64,000 bases of DNA from NCBI GenBank assembly GCA_963402885.1, contig OY727096.1, positions 868,001 through 932,000 on the forward strand, read 5' to 3'. The position numbers and the translations under genes are program-made. The DNA comes from Antedon bifida. Its lineage: Eukaryota > Echinodermata > Crinoidea > Comatulida > Antedonidae. This document shows, in pieces, positions 46,088 through 58,962 of this stretch (within the stretch, counting starts at the first letter, position 1; each line of letters starts with the position of its first letter). The notes beneath the pieces are model-generated. The model saw nothing but the letters and a program-made list of their open reading frames with translations, made no database searches and was not told the DNA's origin.

Positions 46088-49000
46088 ATGGAACAAGGTA
46101 AAGATGCTGCACCACCAGCCCCACCCACAAAACAGGCTATGATCTATATATGTGGAGGTAAGTATGTCTAAGTAGTCTCAAAATGTTGCTCTGACCTTTT
46201 GAGTACAAATCTTAGTTGATTTAATTCAGAGTCTTCATTAATTATTTACTGTAAATGGAGCAAATTCTAATATTTAGAATGTTAGAAACATGATAATTCA
46301 TTGATATATTTAAAAAAAACTCATTCTACATTTCTAACTATGGTTTCAATAATATTCCTTTATGGTACAACATGTATTAAATTGCAAGTGGCCCAGGTCA
46401 TAAGAAGTCCAGACAATGGCATGGGTCAGTTTTTAACGATCTAGTAGTCAATATTATGCAAGAACCCTTTCCTGTATACAATGGCAAACTTATTCCATGG
46501 ATATTTACTATTCAATGCACTAACTACTACTCCACCCATGCTTGTCTCAAATTTTCTCTTTCATTCAAGTGAAACAAACTAAATTGTGATATTGTTTTTG
46601 TTCTAGCACAAGTTAAAGAATATTAAATATGTTTGTAACAGGTTCTACTAAAAGTAATTACAAAATATACAAGTTGTTGTTTTGGTACAGGACTTGTTAA
46701 TGACATTGTTGTTAAGATCATTACTTAATAGTCGTACAAAGATCTTATCATATAATACTGTAGTCGGTGACATTTGGTAAATGTTAACTGCTAATTAGGT
46801 TATATGCATGATATGCATATAACCTCTTGATTCTGTCAGGATCTTTATTTATTTATTTATTTATTTATTTATTCTTTCCTTAGCACTATTTTGTCCGTGA
46901 ATTATCTTGGCATCAGTTTCATCTAGCTAAGTCAATTTTTCAGAGTATATTCCTTATGGCCAGGAATCGAGGTGGTCATGTTTTCACGGTGCGCAATCAT
47001 AAATTACGCGGTCTACGCGCGATTTAATGAAATCACGTTTGTAATCATATCTTCACATGCATGAATCACTTTTAAACAAAATTTGGTACTCATAAATTTC
47101 AGGTCATATTTCATCATATGGCAATATAATTACGTGCGTAGCGCATATAACGCATGCGTACGCGCGCTTAAAAGTTTTAAAATTGTCAAAATTTATTTTC
47201 GATGAAATTAGAGTACGTTTCAGGCAATTTTAAGCGTTAAAAAATTGCCACGAGTGCGCAGAATTTTGCACGCGCACTGCGCGTTAAACGGTAATGCGCA
47301 CTATTTTTTCCCGATTTCTGTTTTACAACCTTTGTTTAATAATATCATCATATTTGATTCACTTTTCAACTCGAAATTGCGTTATACGAGCACGTCAAAA
47401 GTGACAGGCTACGCACGTATAAGTTAACAAAATAGTGAAAATATGCTAAATTTTAAAATTAATATATATCGTCAGAATGCTGGGGAACACCTATTTTTTA
47501 TTTCATTTTCTTGAAGTGTATGTATCATATGTATGATTTATTATCAAATTAAGAGAACAAAAGTTGATTAAGTCATCATTAATTGCATATTGAATTAAAA
47601 AAAATTAATTTCGACAATCAAACAAATTTTGACATTTTCTTAGGCCGAAATAACAAACTTAACATTAACTTTCTTTCTTAAGAAGTTCATATATTAAAGT
47701 TAAAAGTATATAGTTTGACAGTGCATCATTTTTTTAAATTTTTAAAGATGTCATCATAGTAAAAAATTATAATTCATTGCGGTATGTAATAATCTATCTG
47801 CACCAAAGTGGCTACTGAATAGTAAATACACGGAGGAATCTTTATACATGTTTTAGTAAGTTGTGTATGGCTCGGTGGTCTGTGCTCGTGTCTATGGCAT
47901 TCAAGGTACCGAGATCGAGCCTCACCTTGGGTAACGAAACGAAATAAGATTTTTTTTTATTATTTGTATTTCAATTTTATTTCTTAGTGTATAGATTATA
48001 CACATGATTTATAATGAAATCTAGATAAAAAGAAACTTATGTCTTTATTATTATGTAACAAATGTGGTTTATGACATTATGCGCAGAGGGATCTTTGATC
48101 GGATTGCGATACCGGCTATTGTATTTGCGTTAGCAAGATCCTAGCATATATTATAAATAATTAAAGATTCTGAGAAAATCAATCAATCAATATATCTTTT
48201 ACAAATCAATTATCTTTATTTTAATCAATGCATATAACCTATAATTCGTCATAGTGACGAATTAAATCTAGTTTTATTTTATAATCCTTTTGATGGTTTG
48301 TGTTTAACATATTACAAGTTATATATTGACCAGAATTAGTTTTATTAATTAAACTATTATTATTAATCACCTATATTGTATGTAAATAGAGCCACATCAA
48401 ATTTATATACAGTTAAATTAAAAAAATAAAGATTAAAATTAGAGTTAAAAAATTGAAACAACTCTAAAGAAATTAAAAGAAAAAATGTGTAATTTTTAAT
48501 TTAGAAAAAATAAAATAAAAGACAATACAAGGTAATAGAATTTATAAACTAAATTATTTACAGGTAAAAATGTTATTTTTAGTTAAAATAATGCAGTGAT
48601 AATTTACAATGTGTATTTTGAAGACATACACTGTAAGTAAATCTACACAAACATTTTATGTAACAAAAAAATGTGATGTGCTCATATATGGATATGATGT
48701 CAGTACATCACTACCATATTTGGGCACATCACATTTTTTTCTCAAACTAGTTTGATAGTGTAGACAGAGCTTAATAAAACGGAAAATATCTAAAAATGAT
48801 GTGTTTTTGTTGATTAGAATGTCATCAAGAGAATGAGATAAAACCAAGAGATCCAATCAGATGCAGAGAATGTGGTTACAGAATAATGTACAAGAAGAGG
48901 ACTAAAAGAAGTATCCTTTATGATATTAATATTGTTAGTTTTAGTTATTTTGTAGTTTCTCATTGTTTTTATTGTTGCAATATTTTGTTAAAATATTAAT

Positions 49001-50051
49001 ATTTTCCCCTGAAAAAATTTGTAATTTTTATTGCCAATGTAATGTCACATACTGTAATTGTAAGTTATTAATTTTGACCAAAAATTGAAACTGAAAAAAC
49101 CCTTTGAAAGCAAATAATAGTAAACCAGAATACAGTACTTGTTTACCTTTTTGGTCAAATTTAACCTTTTATTTGGTCTTTCTATATGGTGAAATCATTA
49201 TTGTTTTTTCTACACAGAAGTGAATAACTTGATTAAAACTGCAAAATGTTTTTGGGGACAAAAACTGCAAAATGGCCTACATGTTTTTGAGGATATGTGC
49301 GCTGTATAAATCTTATTATTATTACATCTTTGTGAAATTTCTTGTAATTTCATTTGTAAGAAGTACTGGTACCATATTAATGCTTGCCAATTATTTATTT
49401 GTTGTCTACATTTGTAGATTAAATTAAAATTATATTTTTAACCTAGTAAAATCTTCCATGGTAAGGTGATCATTTAAAAAAGCAATTTAGGTTCCCATGT
49501 CTGTGTGTGCGAGAGATAGCTTTTGAGAATACAACATTTTGTGTACAGTTCTTGAAAGGAAGAAAGTTAGTGAGTGACTTAGCATGGCCAAGAACAAAGG
49601 GCTGATTAGTAATTAGAATACCAGTCTGTTGTTGTCAGATAAGTACAGTGACTTCCTTTCACAATTGTAAGCTGTATCTAGATTGCAGCCTTCATTAATA
49701 TTCATGAATCATTTGCTAACTCTCATAATGCAATATATTTAATTTCTTACCAGTTTTTTAGTTTAAAATTTTTGTTAAATCATTTTTAATTTAATTTTGT
49801 TTTTATTTTACTTAAAATATAGTTAAATCACTGTGAAGTGTTAAAATCGATTAGAAGAGGGACATTTTTACCTGACACCAACTATTATTAACAAAACCAC
49901 TGAAGATAGTGTATAACTAACCTGACAACTTTCTATTTAAAAAAAAATGTTTCAGTACTGTTTATCAATTTGATAGCTAACAACATTTTTATAATAATTA
50001 CCACATTTTTCTTAACCAAACGTTACAGTGGTGGTTTTTGATGCAAGGTGA
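46088..50051 (+). CDS. POLR2K: RNA polymerase subunit RPABC4
   Basis: 61 aa from exons 46088-46157, 48818-48910 and 50029-50051 (186 nt; phases 1 and 1). It is the smallest common subunit of RNA polymerases I, II and III, a zinc protein in the assembly platform of the enzyme. The N-terminal ~17 residues are Pro/Ala-rich and variable. The rest is highly conserved: [26 protein letters not shown] and the final VVFDAR, encoded by a tiny last exon of seven codons. The two CxxC pairs bind zinc. Vertebrate RPABC4 is 58 aa. Intron 1 holds a 1.5-kb Helitron-like element and intron 2 is about 1.1 kb. An AATAAA signal is at 50521-50526. Confidence 0.95.
46797..48271 (+). mobile_element. Helitron-like (Helentron-type) non-autonomous element 2
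   Basis: It starts AGGTTATATGCAT and folds with ATGCATATAACCT three bases later. The same ATGCATATAACCT recurs near the 3' end, followed by the hairpin arms ATTCGTCA/TGACGAAT and a final CTAG. It lies between T and T. The internal sequence is related to the element at 16465 (shared words around TACGAGCACGT and CGCGC-rich parts). A (TTTA)n microsatellite is near 46845-46872. No protein frame is convincing. Confidence 0.6.
47866..47935 (+). repeat. tRNA-like segment inside Helitron-like element 2
   Basis: TGGCTCGGTGGTCTGTGC resembles a pol III A box and GAGATCGAGCCTC a degenerate B box, at tRNA-like spacing. It is too degenerate for a functional tRNA. It may be a captured SINE head. Confidence 0.4.
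48651..48771. mobile_element. Palindromic MITE copy (ACACTATCAAACT family)
   Basis: Right end complete (inverted CTGTCTACACTATCAAACT), left end truncated; internal GTGATGTGC ... GCACATCAC inverted pair. It ends about 45 bp before exon 2 of POLR2K. Confidence 0.75.
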
Positions 50052-50967
50052 TTTTTAGAGGCTGTAATTATGTAAGATACACACCAACGGTCAGCACAAG
50101 TCTCAAACATTCCAGGAAAAAGAATTTCTGCTGGTCAAAATCACCACCGCTACTACTCACTATTAGACAGTGACAGAATTACTCTATATTTTGGATTATC
50201 CAAACATTGAATATGTCTGAGATCAAGATTACAAAATCTTTCACTGGCCTGCATGTGTAAATGAAGTTGACCAGTGGAACTTGCTACTGTCCAAGTTGAC
50301 GGTCAGTGATGTATGATGAGAACCAACTCACCTGACCCAACCTTCTAGGCAAGCAATTACTTAAAACATATGTTGACATTTTTTTTAAAAGGTTTGCAAC
50401 TATTTAGCCTATTCTTTATGCTGTATCACAAAGCTTTGAAGATACTGAACAGTTTAAAAACAAATTTTAAATATTGAGAATTAGGTGCCTATATTCTATT
50501 TTGTACAAGTAATATAATGTAATAAACACTGTACTACATGGATGTCTTTAACATGATTTATTATTTGCAGTCCATATAGGTTATCTATAATTACATTATA
50601 TATACAATGGTTCATATTCCAATATTTTGACTAAAATCTCGTTTGTAGAACTTAAGTCTTCCAACATCAACAGAATCGAAACTGATGGTACAGTATAACG
50701 TATCAAGTAAACTTGTGTTACAATTCAACATTACCATCACATAATCATGCAACCTTTAAAGCATGCAAATCTATTCCGATATGAATTTATTAGTCATATT
50801 GTTCAGTGTTTTTTAATTAGACCATGGAGCTATATTTTTATAGCTCCATGATCAGAGGCATGATAAGTCTGCTGAGATGTATGTAATCCAATAGTCTCCA
50901 GAAACCAGACTCTTTCTTATTCCAAAGTTTATTCTGGTAAATTCCAGCCAGTTGCACAAAGTTGATT
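50052..50967. other. Convergent 3' ends of POLR2K and EXOC3
   Basis: The POLR2K poly(A) signal AATAAA (plus) is at 50521-50526 and an EXOC3 AATAAA (minus) at 50562-50557, so the two 3' UTRs abut or overlap. A perfect hairpin with 12-bp arms (CATGGAGCTATA, loop TTTT) is at 50823-50850, inside the EXOC3 3' UTR. Confidence 0.6.
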
Positions 50968-53900
50968 TTATTTAGTTCTAATCTCTGAAAATATAGTTCT
51001 TTGTTGTTGACCAAATCTTTGCCGGTCATCCTCTTCAAGCGTGTCGATCACCATCTGAAATGGAAGTTTAGTATCTTTTTATTTGAAGTTATATATTATG
51101 GTTACAAAGATAAGATATACCGCTGTTGATGGATTGAAAGCATGTAGCATTTGTGTGTAAATGATTATAAGGAATAACAGATTCTATATTTTTACTACCG
51201 TTGCCACTCGTCTGTTTAAATTGGACTTAAGGATGAATATAAATTAGGTTCATTTTGTGCACACATGATAAACATGTTATGATAAACATTAAATAATCTT
51301 ACCTGTCTGGCATTGGATGTTCCCAAGTCTTCTCGCATTGCTAACAAGTTGATCACATGATCTGTTCGTACATCAGGATATTTGCTAACTAAACCCTGTA
51401 AAAATGATAACATTGATAACAATTTAAAACATTGATAACACTTTACAAAATTAAGATAAGCATATTGAAATATTAAAAATGTTTATATTTTTTTAATTAA
51501 AATACATTGAAAGAGAACATACCGATATTTCAAGAGAAAGTAAGGATGTATCTCTGAGTCTAATGAGCTCCACCATTACAGACACAGCATCAATAGGAGA
51601 AGACTGAAAAGAAAACTGACTAGGTTTAGCTTATACTATTTATTTGACATTCTGTTTGATTTCTTAACCACTGACAACTGGACATTCTGTTTGGTCCCTT
51701 GACTACCGACAACGCGTTTCAATCTTGTGTTGCCTCCATTTTAATTACAGTACCCCCTTGGGACTATTAAGGGGACACTTTTGAGTCCCAAAGTTGTACC
51801 CTTAATGGGTTCTACTGTATTTATATAGTTATTTGCTATATTTTATGTAGCATTAAATTTAAACAAACCCCTTCATCTCCAAGTCTCCTAAACAAATTAC
51901 TAATCTGTTCAGATTCTTTGCAAATTTTCTCTGATGCAGTTTTCCTCTCTTCGTAAGTCTTGAATATCATGCGTCTACATGAAAACAAAGTCAGTATAAT
52001 ATGGTTTACGTCTCTGATAAATAGAGTCATTTTGTCTTGCAAGATCACATGACTACAAAGCTTGATTTGATTGGCTGAGGTCACAAACTTCAGCACACTA
52101 GTTTTTCTGCAGTTTTTCTAAAGCATGTCTACACTATCAAACTTTATGTGACAAAATAAATGTGATGTGCCCATATGACTACCATATTTGGGCACATCAC
52201 ACTTTTTTGTCACATAAAGTTTGATAGTGTAGACAGAGCTTAAGAAAGGTTACGGAATGCAATTTTGTATATTTTTCCATTATTTATTTATTATTTTATG
52301 ACGTCGTCTTCCGTTCTGTGAAATGGAACCAGTGTGAACGAAGCTTTACTCATCAGTGGTATTTGTTGGTACTTAAGTTTGATTTCTGATAATACTTACT
52401 TTTCAATGAGTGCCGTGATGTACGCTAATGAGACCCGCTTTTCTGCCTCTTTCATTATTGAAACGAAGTACCGTTTACGTAGATGTACAAAATCGTTGTA
52501 ATAATCTTCCACCGTCACACAAATCGTGTCAACCGAGGGCGAACCATTTATCTGATACCTAGTAAAAAATGTAGTTATTTCTAATCAGCTTTTTAGTAAC
52601 GATATTTAGTAGAGACTCACTAAATATTGTGCATGTATGTTTTGCTGAAGTAGCTCACAAAAACCCAAAAATTCCCAACCAATTTGAATCCGACAGTGAG
52701 CTAATTTTAACTCTTTTAAGACCAAACTGAAACTTTTCTTTCCCAACAATTATTATACTATTTTTACATTATGTACAGGTTATATGCTCCATATAAGAAT
52801 TAACCAAACAGTATTGCTTTTTTTCTATTGTGTATTTATATTGTTTATGCGCTTAAAATTGATATTTGCCCTTGATGGTATCAGTAGCAATCAGTCGTAG
52901 TTAGTAGTAGTATGCTGTTTTCTTACCAAGATCTAGTCAAAAGCTGGTAGTTGTGTGGTTCTAAATCAAGAAAAACCTCATCCAAGAGAAATCCAAGACT
53001 AGAAAGAAATAGAGTTACATAACAATTTCATCATTAGTTTTTTAATCAGCATTATATAATAGTATATTGTTTAATCTTGTCCAGTGAACTCCTTCAAATC
53101 AGATTTGAGACAAGTCTAGCCATTCTGGTTTCATGCCTTGTTTCATTCATATAGTTCTTAGGAGAGCTCTGAAAAAACCCCAAAAAAACTTACGATTCGC
53201 CAGCCAAGCAATCAAAGGCATCCATTAGACTCTGGAAAACAGTTGTTGACCCTTCACCTGGTGGCTGGTTCAAATGACGACGCTTTAGTTTAAAAGAAAA
53301 ACAAGAAGAAAATAGTGAATGATCAAACTAACTTAGCTTACTAGAAGAGAAGCTACTTTTATAGTAGTGATATGACATCATCTTGTCCATATATGGGCAC
53401 ATCACATATTTTTTTCATAGAGTTTGATAGTGTAGAAGCTCTGTCTACACTATCAAACTAGTTTGACAAAAAAGCGTGATGTGCCCAAATATGATAGTGA
53501 TATACCCAATCATGGTTGTGATATGACATCATGTCCATATATGGGCAAATCACATGTTTTTGTCACATAAAGTGTGATAGTGTAGACAGAGCTTTAGTAT
53601 CTGTGTTATTTATTTTTAACATGCTTACCTCAAGTTGCCTTGTGAAGTCTTCAAACTGTTGAAAGCCATTGATTACTGCCACCATGTACTGGAAGTAGTG
53701 ACGTGGTTGACTGCGATCTTGCATGTGCTTATCCTTGTACGTTCTAATAGAAGCTGGTGTAAATAAATAGCATGTTTCTATTTGATATCAAAGTTAAGCT
53801 AGTTTGACAAAAAAAGTTTGCCCAAATATGGTAGTGATATGCCCAAATATGGTAGTGATATGACATTATTAAGTCTATATATGGGCACATTTTTTTGTCA

Positions 53901-56900
53901 CATAATGTTTTATAGTGTAGACAGAGCTTTAAGAGTTTCTCCTATCCAATCAGACTCAGATTCAGAAACCTAAGTTTGCAGTGATGTTTTTCACTCTCAT
54001 CAATATATTGTAGTCTATAATACTTAGCATCTTACTGGTTTGTTTTAAGCACTGTCTACATTATCAAACTTGATGTGATAAAAGAAATGTGATGTGAACA
54101 TATGTGGACATGATGACATCATATTACTACCATATTTGGGCATATCACTACCATATTTGAGCACTTCATACTTTTAGAGTTTCTTTTTGTTTAAAATTAA
54201 AATATATTTTAATTACATCTATAAAACGCAATGAATTCTTGTCAAACAGATTTCATCATCTATACCATAAACCTCTGTCTACACCATCCTCTGTCTAACT
54301 ACTTTGAAAAAACCCCATACATAAAGTTTGACAGTGTAGACCAAGCTTTATAATATAATAAACATCTAAACTCAATGAATTATTGTAGCACATATTTCCT
54401 TATCTGTACCGTTTATAAATATATTAAACTTAAAAACTTACATCTATAAAACTCAATGAATTCTTGTAACACTTCCACACACAATAAGAGCACTTTGGTC
54501 GTGAGATCTTTACTGATTTGAGCTGCTACCTGCATATTCTGCTCAATCATCTGGAACACGATTACAGGCAGCGACGTATGAAGGTAACTCTCCTTGTCTG
54601 CCTCTGGCGGAACTTCTCGATACCATTCCTATTTAATGATGAAACCGCACATATTATGTATGTAGTAGGAAACTTTCAATTTGACCTATGACCTATGGAC
54701 ATTGCTGAAACTAGAATGTTGTGTCAAAGCTGTATCAAGGAATTGAGTGAGGAAGCACACCCCAATGTCCATGTATGCGCACAATGAATTACCATGATGT
54801 AACTACAAGAGTACTTAGGTTGTCGCAAAACTAAAAGCTCCCTAGGCTAGTACAAATCCAGAATATAGCTCTGACCTTAATATCCGTATCCAAGGTATTA
54901 TTAATCCATTTTTGTATGTTAGCATGTAATGTCTTTAAGTACTGTTGTTGCAGAGTCTCAACTTCACGAGGGGGCAGCAGAGGCTCCAATAACTTCACGT
55001 CTATATTTAGCTCATGATGCGCCATTAAGTTTGGTCCACTAAAAAAAATAATGTACAATAAATACAGACTTGGGGCAAGTCTATGGTTATCCTAGCAAGA
55101 TGCTTTACTATGTTTTGGATGGGACATTAAGCTGTTGGTCCTGTGTACATATAATGCACAATAAAGACCTTGATATGAGATATAAGAATTTTTCTGGGAT
55201 GCAAGTAGTTAAAAACTTGTCTAAAGACTTGGCACACTTTCAGAACTATGGTTGAAGAGTGCCTCAAATCTGCACGCACTCATTTTATGACTTGGGATGC
55301 TGCACCAATTTAACCGATTTACCATGCAACTCGTCTAAGATACTACCAAGATAGTAAGAGAAACGTTAAGGTACTTACATATATTCTGTAAGCCACGTTA
55401 GCAATGAAATGATCTCATTGTGTTCTAGCTCATCACATATCATGTTTTGCAGCTGTAATAAAACATAATTTACTTTAATTAAAATTATTTATCAAATATT
55501 TTCAGCATATTTTAAAGACACTAATGCTTGTATACTGTACAAGAGTGATGTGACACTTTTTTTTGACAATTGTTTTTGTATATCTCAGAGCAAACATTAT
55601 TTTCCACTGATGAAGATGAAGGGGTTGCATTGTCTAGTTGAATTTGATGTTTGATACTTACATGTATAGAGAGTGAATCCTTGTACGTTTTCACAAAATA
55701 CTCAAATATTTTGTAGCTAGGTGGAAAACAAGGGCTGCATAGATGCTTAAAAAATATGAACAAAAGATGTCATTAATATTGAGTTTTTAGTTTTCTGGTG
55801 TTTACAAAGTTTACTGAATGAATAATATAGATTCATGCACTAACTTTGACTACTCTTAGATCTTCCAAGATAATTTGCCTCGTTAACTCTAGATGGCGCA
55901 CTAACCACATCCGATCTTGGCTTCGATCTTCAAGTTGATTGCCTTCAATTCTAGAAAATGTTAATAAAGGTTGACAAAAAAAAAATTTTACTTATTACTA
56001 CTGTGGTAGTTAGTGGTAAACTTTTATGTAATGTATGTAAATTAGATTCATTGAAAATGAAAAAAAAAAGGTTTTTTTCACCTGTATGTGACGCATTTCT
56101 CAAGCTCATGAAACATCTTTTCCTTCCATCTTTTTGGTCGACCAGGAGCATGAAATTTAACCATACGCTCTTTGTTTTGACATTCATTGTCTAGTCTGAG
56201 AAAAAAAATTAATTGATGAAATTTTATGATAAAAAAATCATAATCTGTGGAATCAGGGAAGAATGAAATTACAATTTCACTCTTCCCTGGTGCAATATAA
56301 CAAATTAAACACTGGTGCAATATAACAAATTAAACACTGGTGCAATATAACAAATTAAACACTGGTGCAATATAACAAATTAAACACTGGTGCAATATAA
56401 CAAATTAAACACTGGTGCAATATAACAAATTAAACACTGGTGCAATATAACAAATTAAATAATTACTTCTCTTCTCTTTCAATGATTCGTAAACACGTAA
56501 CAACTTTAGTTGGTTCATTCCTCACAACCATAAACACATTCTGCATCAGGTACTTAATCTGTTGGTACATATTCCCAGATAACTGCTCTACCTACAAAAT
56601 GAAAACATTTACAAAATAATAATATTGCATAATGTACAATGTATAAATATAGCAATTAATTATGCTTTTCTGTATGTATAATGTTTAATACAGACAATCA
56701 AGATGATTATAAAGCTGTGTACACTATCAAACTAGTTTGACAAAAAAAAAGTGTGCTGTGCCCAAATATGGTAGTGATGCCCAAATATGGTAGTGATATG
56801 CTCAAATATGGTAGTGATATGACATCATCGTGTTCATATACGGGCACATCACATTTTTTTCACATAAAGTTTAATAGTGTAGACAGAGCTTTAAAAGACA

Positions 56901-58962
56901 AAGATACCTTTGAGAAGTATCGCTCCAGTAGATGGATATCTGTAGGATTTTCAGACGGCTGCTTGTGTAGTTCAAATAACAGGTCATTCCTAGACTGTTC
57001 CAAGTCCATCAGGCCTTTGTGGGCAAGCAGTAACTGTCCGTCTTCTATCTGACGTTCTGTTCTCTCAATTGTTTCTGGCACTGTAAAGATGTGTTTCAGA
57101 TTCTCTACTGCTGCTGCGAGCTGCAAGAGGAATAAGGGTTAAATTTATGATAAACATATTAAGGAAAAGTCCAAACTTAAATCAGTAGTTGCAATCGATA
57201 CTCTTGTTTGTTTTCATACTTTTATTTCTAAAGCTCCGTCTACACTATCAAACTTTATGTAACATTAAATGTGATGTGCCAATATATGGACATGATGTTG
57301 TCATATCACTTCCTAATTTGGGCATATCACTACCATATTTGTTTTCAAAGTTTATTATTGTAAGAAAGAAAGTAAAGTTTTGCCAGATTATTTATTTTTC
57401 TTTCTTCATTGATATTCAATAATAATTTCGTTTTTGAAGACAACAAAAATATATATGTGTGAACATAGCATTAACGTCCTAAAGATCCTAGAGTCTACCT
57501 ACTAAACAGCATAAAGTGCATATTGAAAACCAGACGTTTTTGATTATTCTACTCTTATCAAACTGCACTGTTGCTTAAACCAGGTATCTTTTTAAGGGCT
57601 TTTCTCTGTCCATACCTGACTATGTTCATTAGCAACCTCTCTTACAGACGTCAATTTCATTGCTAATTCAGCACATTCTTGATATTTTTCATTCACCTCT
57701 ACTGTGCTACACAGATCAATGAAAGTAAAACAAAGCATTAATTTATTCACAGTATGTGTGTAAGTTCACTGGTAGCTGTTGAAACAATGACAAGAACCGA
57801 CTACTGTATGGTTGTGTTTCCACACCAATGAATTAACCGTTAGTTAACTGTGTGTTCTGACATTCATTGTGTGTGTGTTTGTGTTTTTAAAGTGGTATAC
57901 CTTTGCCTAATTTCTTTGATGCCTTCATGAGCGCTGCGTAGCTGCAACAATCCTGTTTTAACGCCATCCAGCTGAGACTGCATTGCTGTTTTCAAACGGG
58001 CTTCTACAGATGCCTATGTTAGCAACATAAAAAGATTAAACCTTAAAATAAGTAAATACAACACGTTGTATATGACTTAAATGACTTGTTTTTGTTCAAA
58101 GTGCTTTACTTCAACTCTCACTGGTTTTCCACTATGTCATAAATGTAGTTCTGTATTTGTTGTTTTTATTTGTTCTTCTTTATTGTATCAAACAATTAAT
58201 CAATACAAAAGGTAGCCAAGATATAGCTGAAGCTAATCAAGCTTGGTACCTCTTGGTAAAACATCTTAACTAACTTAAGCTACGAAATTAACAAATAAAT
58301 AACAGAACTTTAAAGAAAATAAAAATTTGATAACGTCAAAAACGAAACAAAAAATTTTGAATAATAATTTTTCATGTTTATAACATTTTTTTTGTTTAAA
58401 TGCATATATTCAAATTGTACTTGCTTTTTTACGAGCTTCTCTTCTTCGATATTGTTCTACCTTTTCCAACTGATCAGGTCTCTGAAAAATATGATACAGG
58501 TTACTAGGTATTTCACAGATATTATAGGTCTAGCCTAGGCCTCCTAGAGTCCTACTCCTCCTAGGCATGTTGTTTGGAAAAAGATGGTGAATTTTTTTTT
58601 AAATCTCCAAACATAATTATGAACATAAATAAACAATTCCACTACAAAATAGCCTAGGAATAATGATCTAGAAAAACATAACATGATAATTTTGTTCCAG
58701 TTGGATAATCGGCCTATTTAATACAAGTGTAAAGTCTAGGCCTTCCCAAACGTAATCTTCCTAGGCTGAAGGACTGCCCTTTACCGCCAGTCTGTCACTT
58801 CCTCCAACCACAAATCGAAGCCTAGCATTGGCCAACGCCCATTTAATTATGATTATTGCCAAACTTATACATAATTTTGTCTACCTTAAGCATATTCTCT
58901 ACATGCTTTCTAGCAGATTCTAAAGCATCTAGTTCTGCTTGCCCAAAGTCGTCAGAATACAT
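50968..58962 (-). CDS. EXOC3: Exocyst complex component 3 (Sec6)
   Basis: 738 aa from 20 coding exons (human about 745 aa): 58885-58962, 58425-58481, 57901-58013, 57616-57706, 56908-57120, 56467-56591, 56082-56195, 55845-55950, 55662-55745, 55379-55452, 54876-55038, 54442-54628, 53629-53753, 53194-53282, 52927-52998, 52400-52558, 51869-51974, 51523-51603, 51303-51395, 50968-51054. The sum is 2,217 nt and every junction keeps the frame. EXOC3 is part of the octameric exocyst that tethers secretory vesicles at the plasma membrane. Recognisable segments: coiled-coil-prone N terminus with [61 protein letters not shown]. Intron 2 has a GC donor (GCAAGT). The exon 13 acceptor (53754-53755) was chosen because it keeps the frame. 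Introns are full of small MITEs. Confidence 0.95.
52121..52241. mobile_element. Palindromic MITE, full copy
   Basis: Near-perfect foldback of about 120 bp: TGTCTACACTATCAAACTTT at the left, inverted at the right, with internal GTGATGTGCCCATAT and GGGCACATCAC. It lies in EXOC3 intron 16. Confidence 0.85.
53368..53594. mobile_element. Two abutting palindromic MITE copies
   Basis: A right half (53368-53436) is joined to a full copy (53437-53594) of the same family, in EXOC3 intron 13 close to the acceptor side of exon 14's upstream intron. The full copy has an expanded centre. Confidence 0.75.
53796..53930. mobile_element. Palindromic MITE copy with internal duplication
   Basis: Ends as in the family. 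The internal word CCAAATATGGTAGTGATATG is present twice in tandem. EXOC3 intron 12. Confidence 0.75.
54048..54350. mobile_element. Degenerate palindromic MITE copies
   Basis: A left-hand part at about 54048-54180 and a right-hand part at about 54273-54350, both diverged, in EXOC3 intron 12. Confidence 0.6.
56288..56459. repeat. 25-bp tandem repeat, seven copies, beside a splice donor
   Basis: The unit GGTGCAATATAACAAATTAA (plus five bases) is repeated seven times almost without change. On the gene strand the repeat begins one base after the 6-bp donor of EXOC3 exon 6 (donor 56466-56461) and fills about two thirds of the 271-bp intron. Confidence 0.95.
56711..56892. mobile_element. Palindromic MITE copy with internal triplication
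   Basis: Family ends at both sides. The internal CCAAATATGGTAGTGAT word occurs three times in tandem, one copy shortened. EXOC3 intron 5, ending 15 bp from exon 5. Confidence 0.8.
57229..57341. mobile_element. Palindromic MITE, left part only
   Basis: CCGTCTACACTATCAAACTT start and centre present, right end missing. EXOC3 intron 4. Confidence 0.7.
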
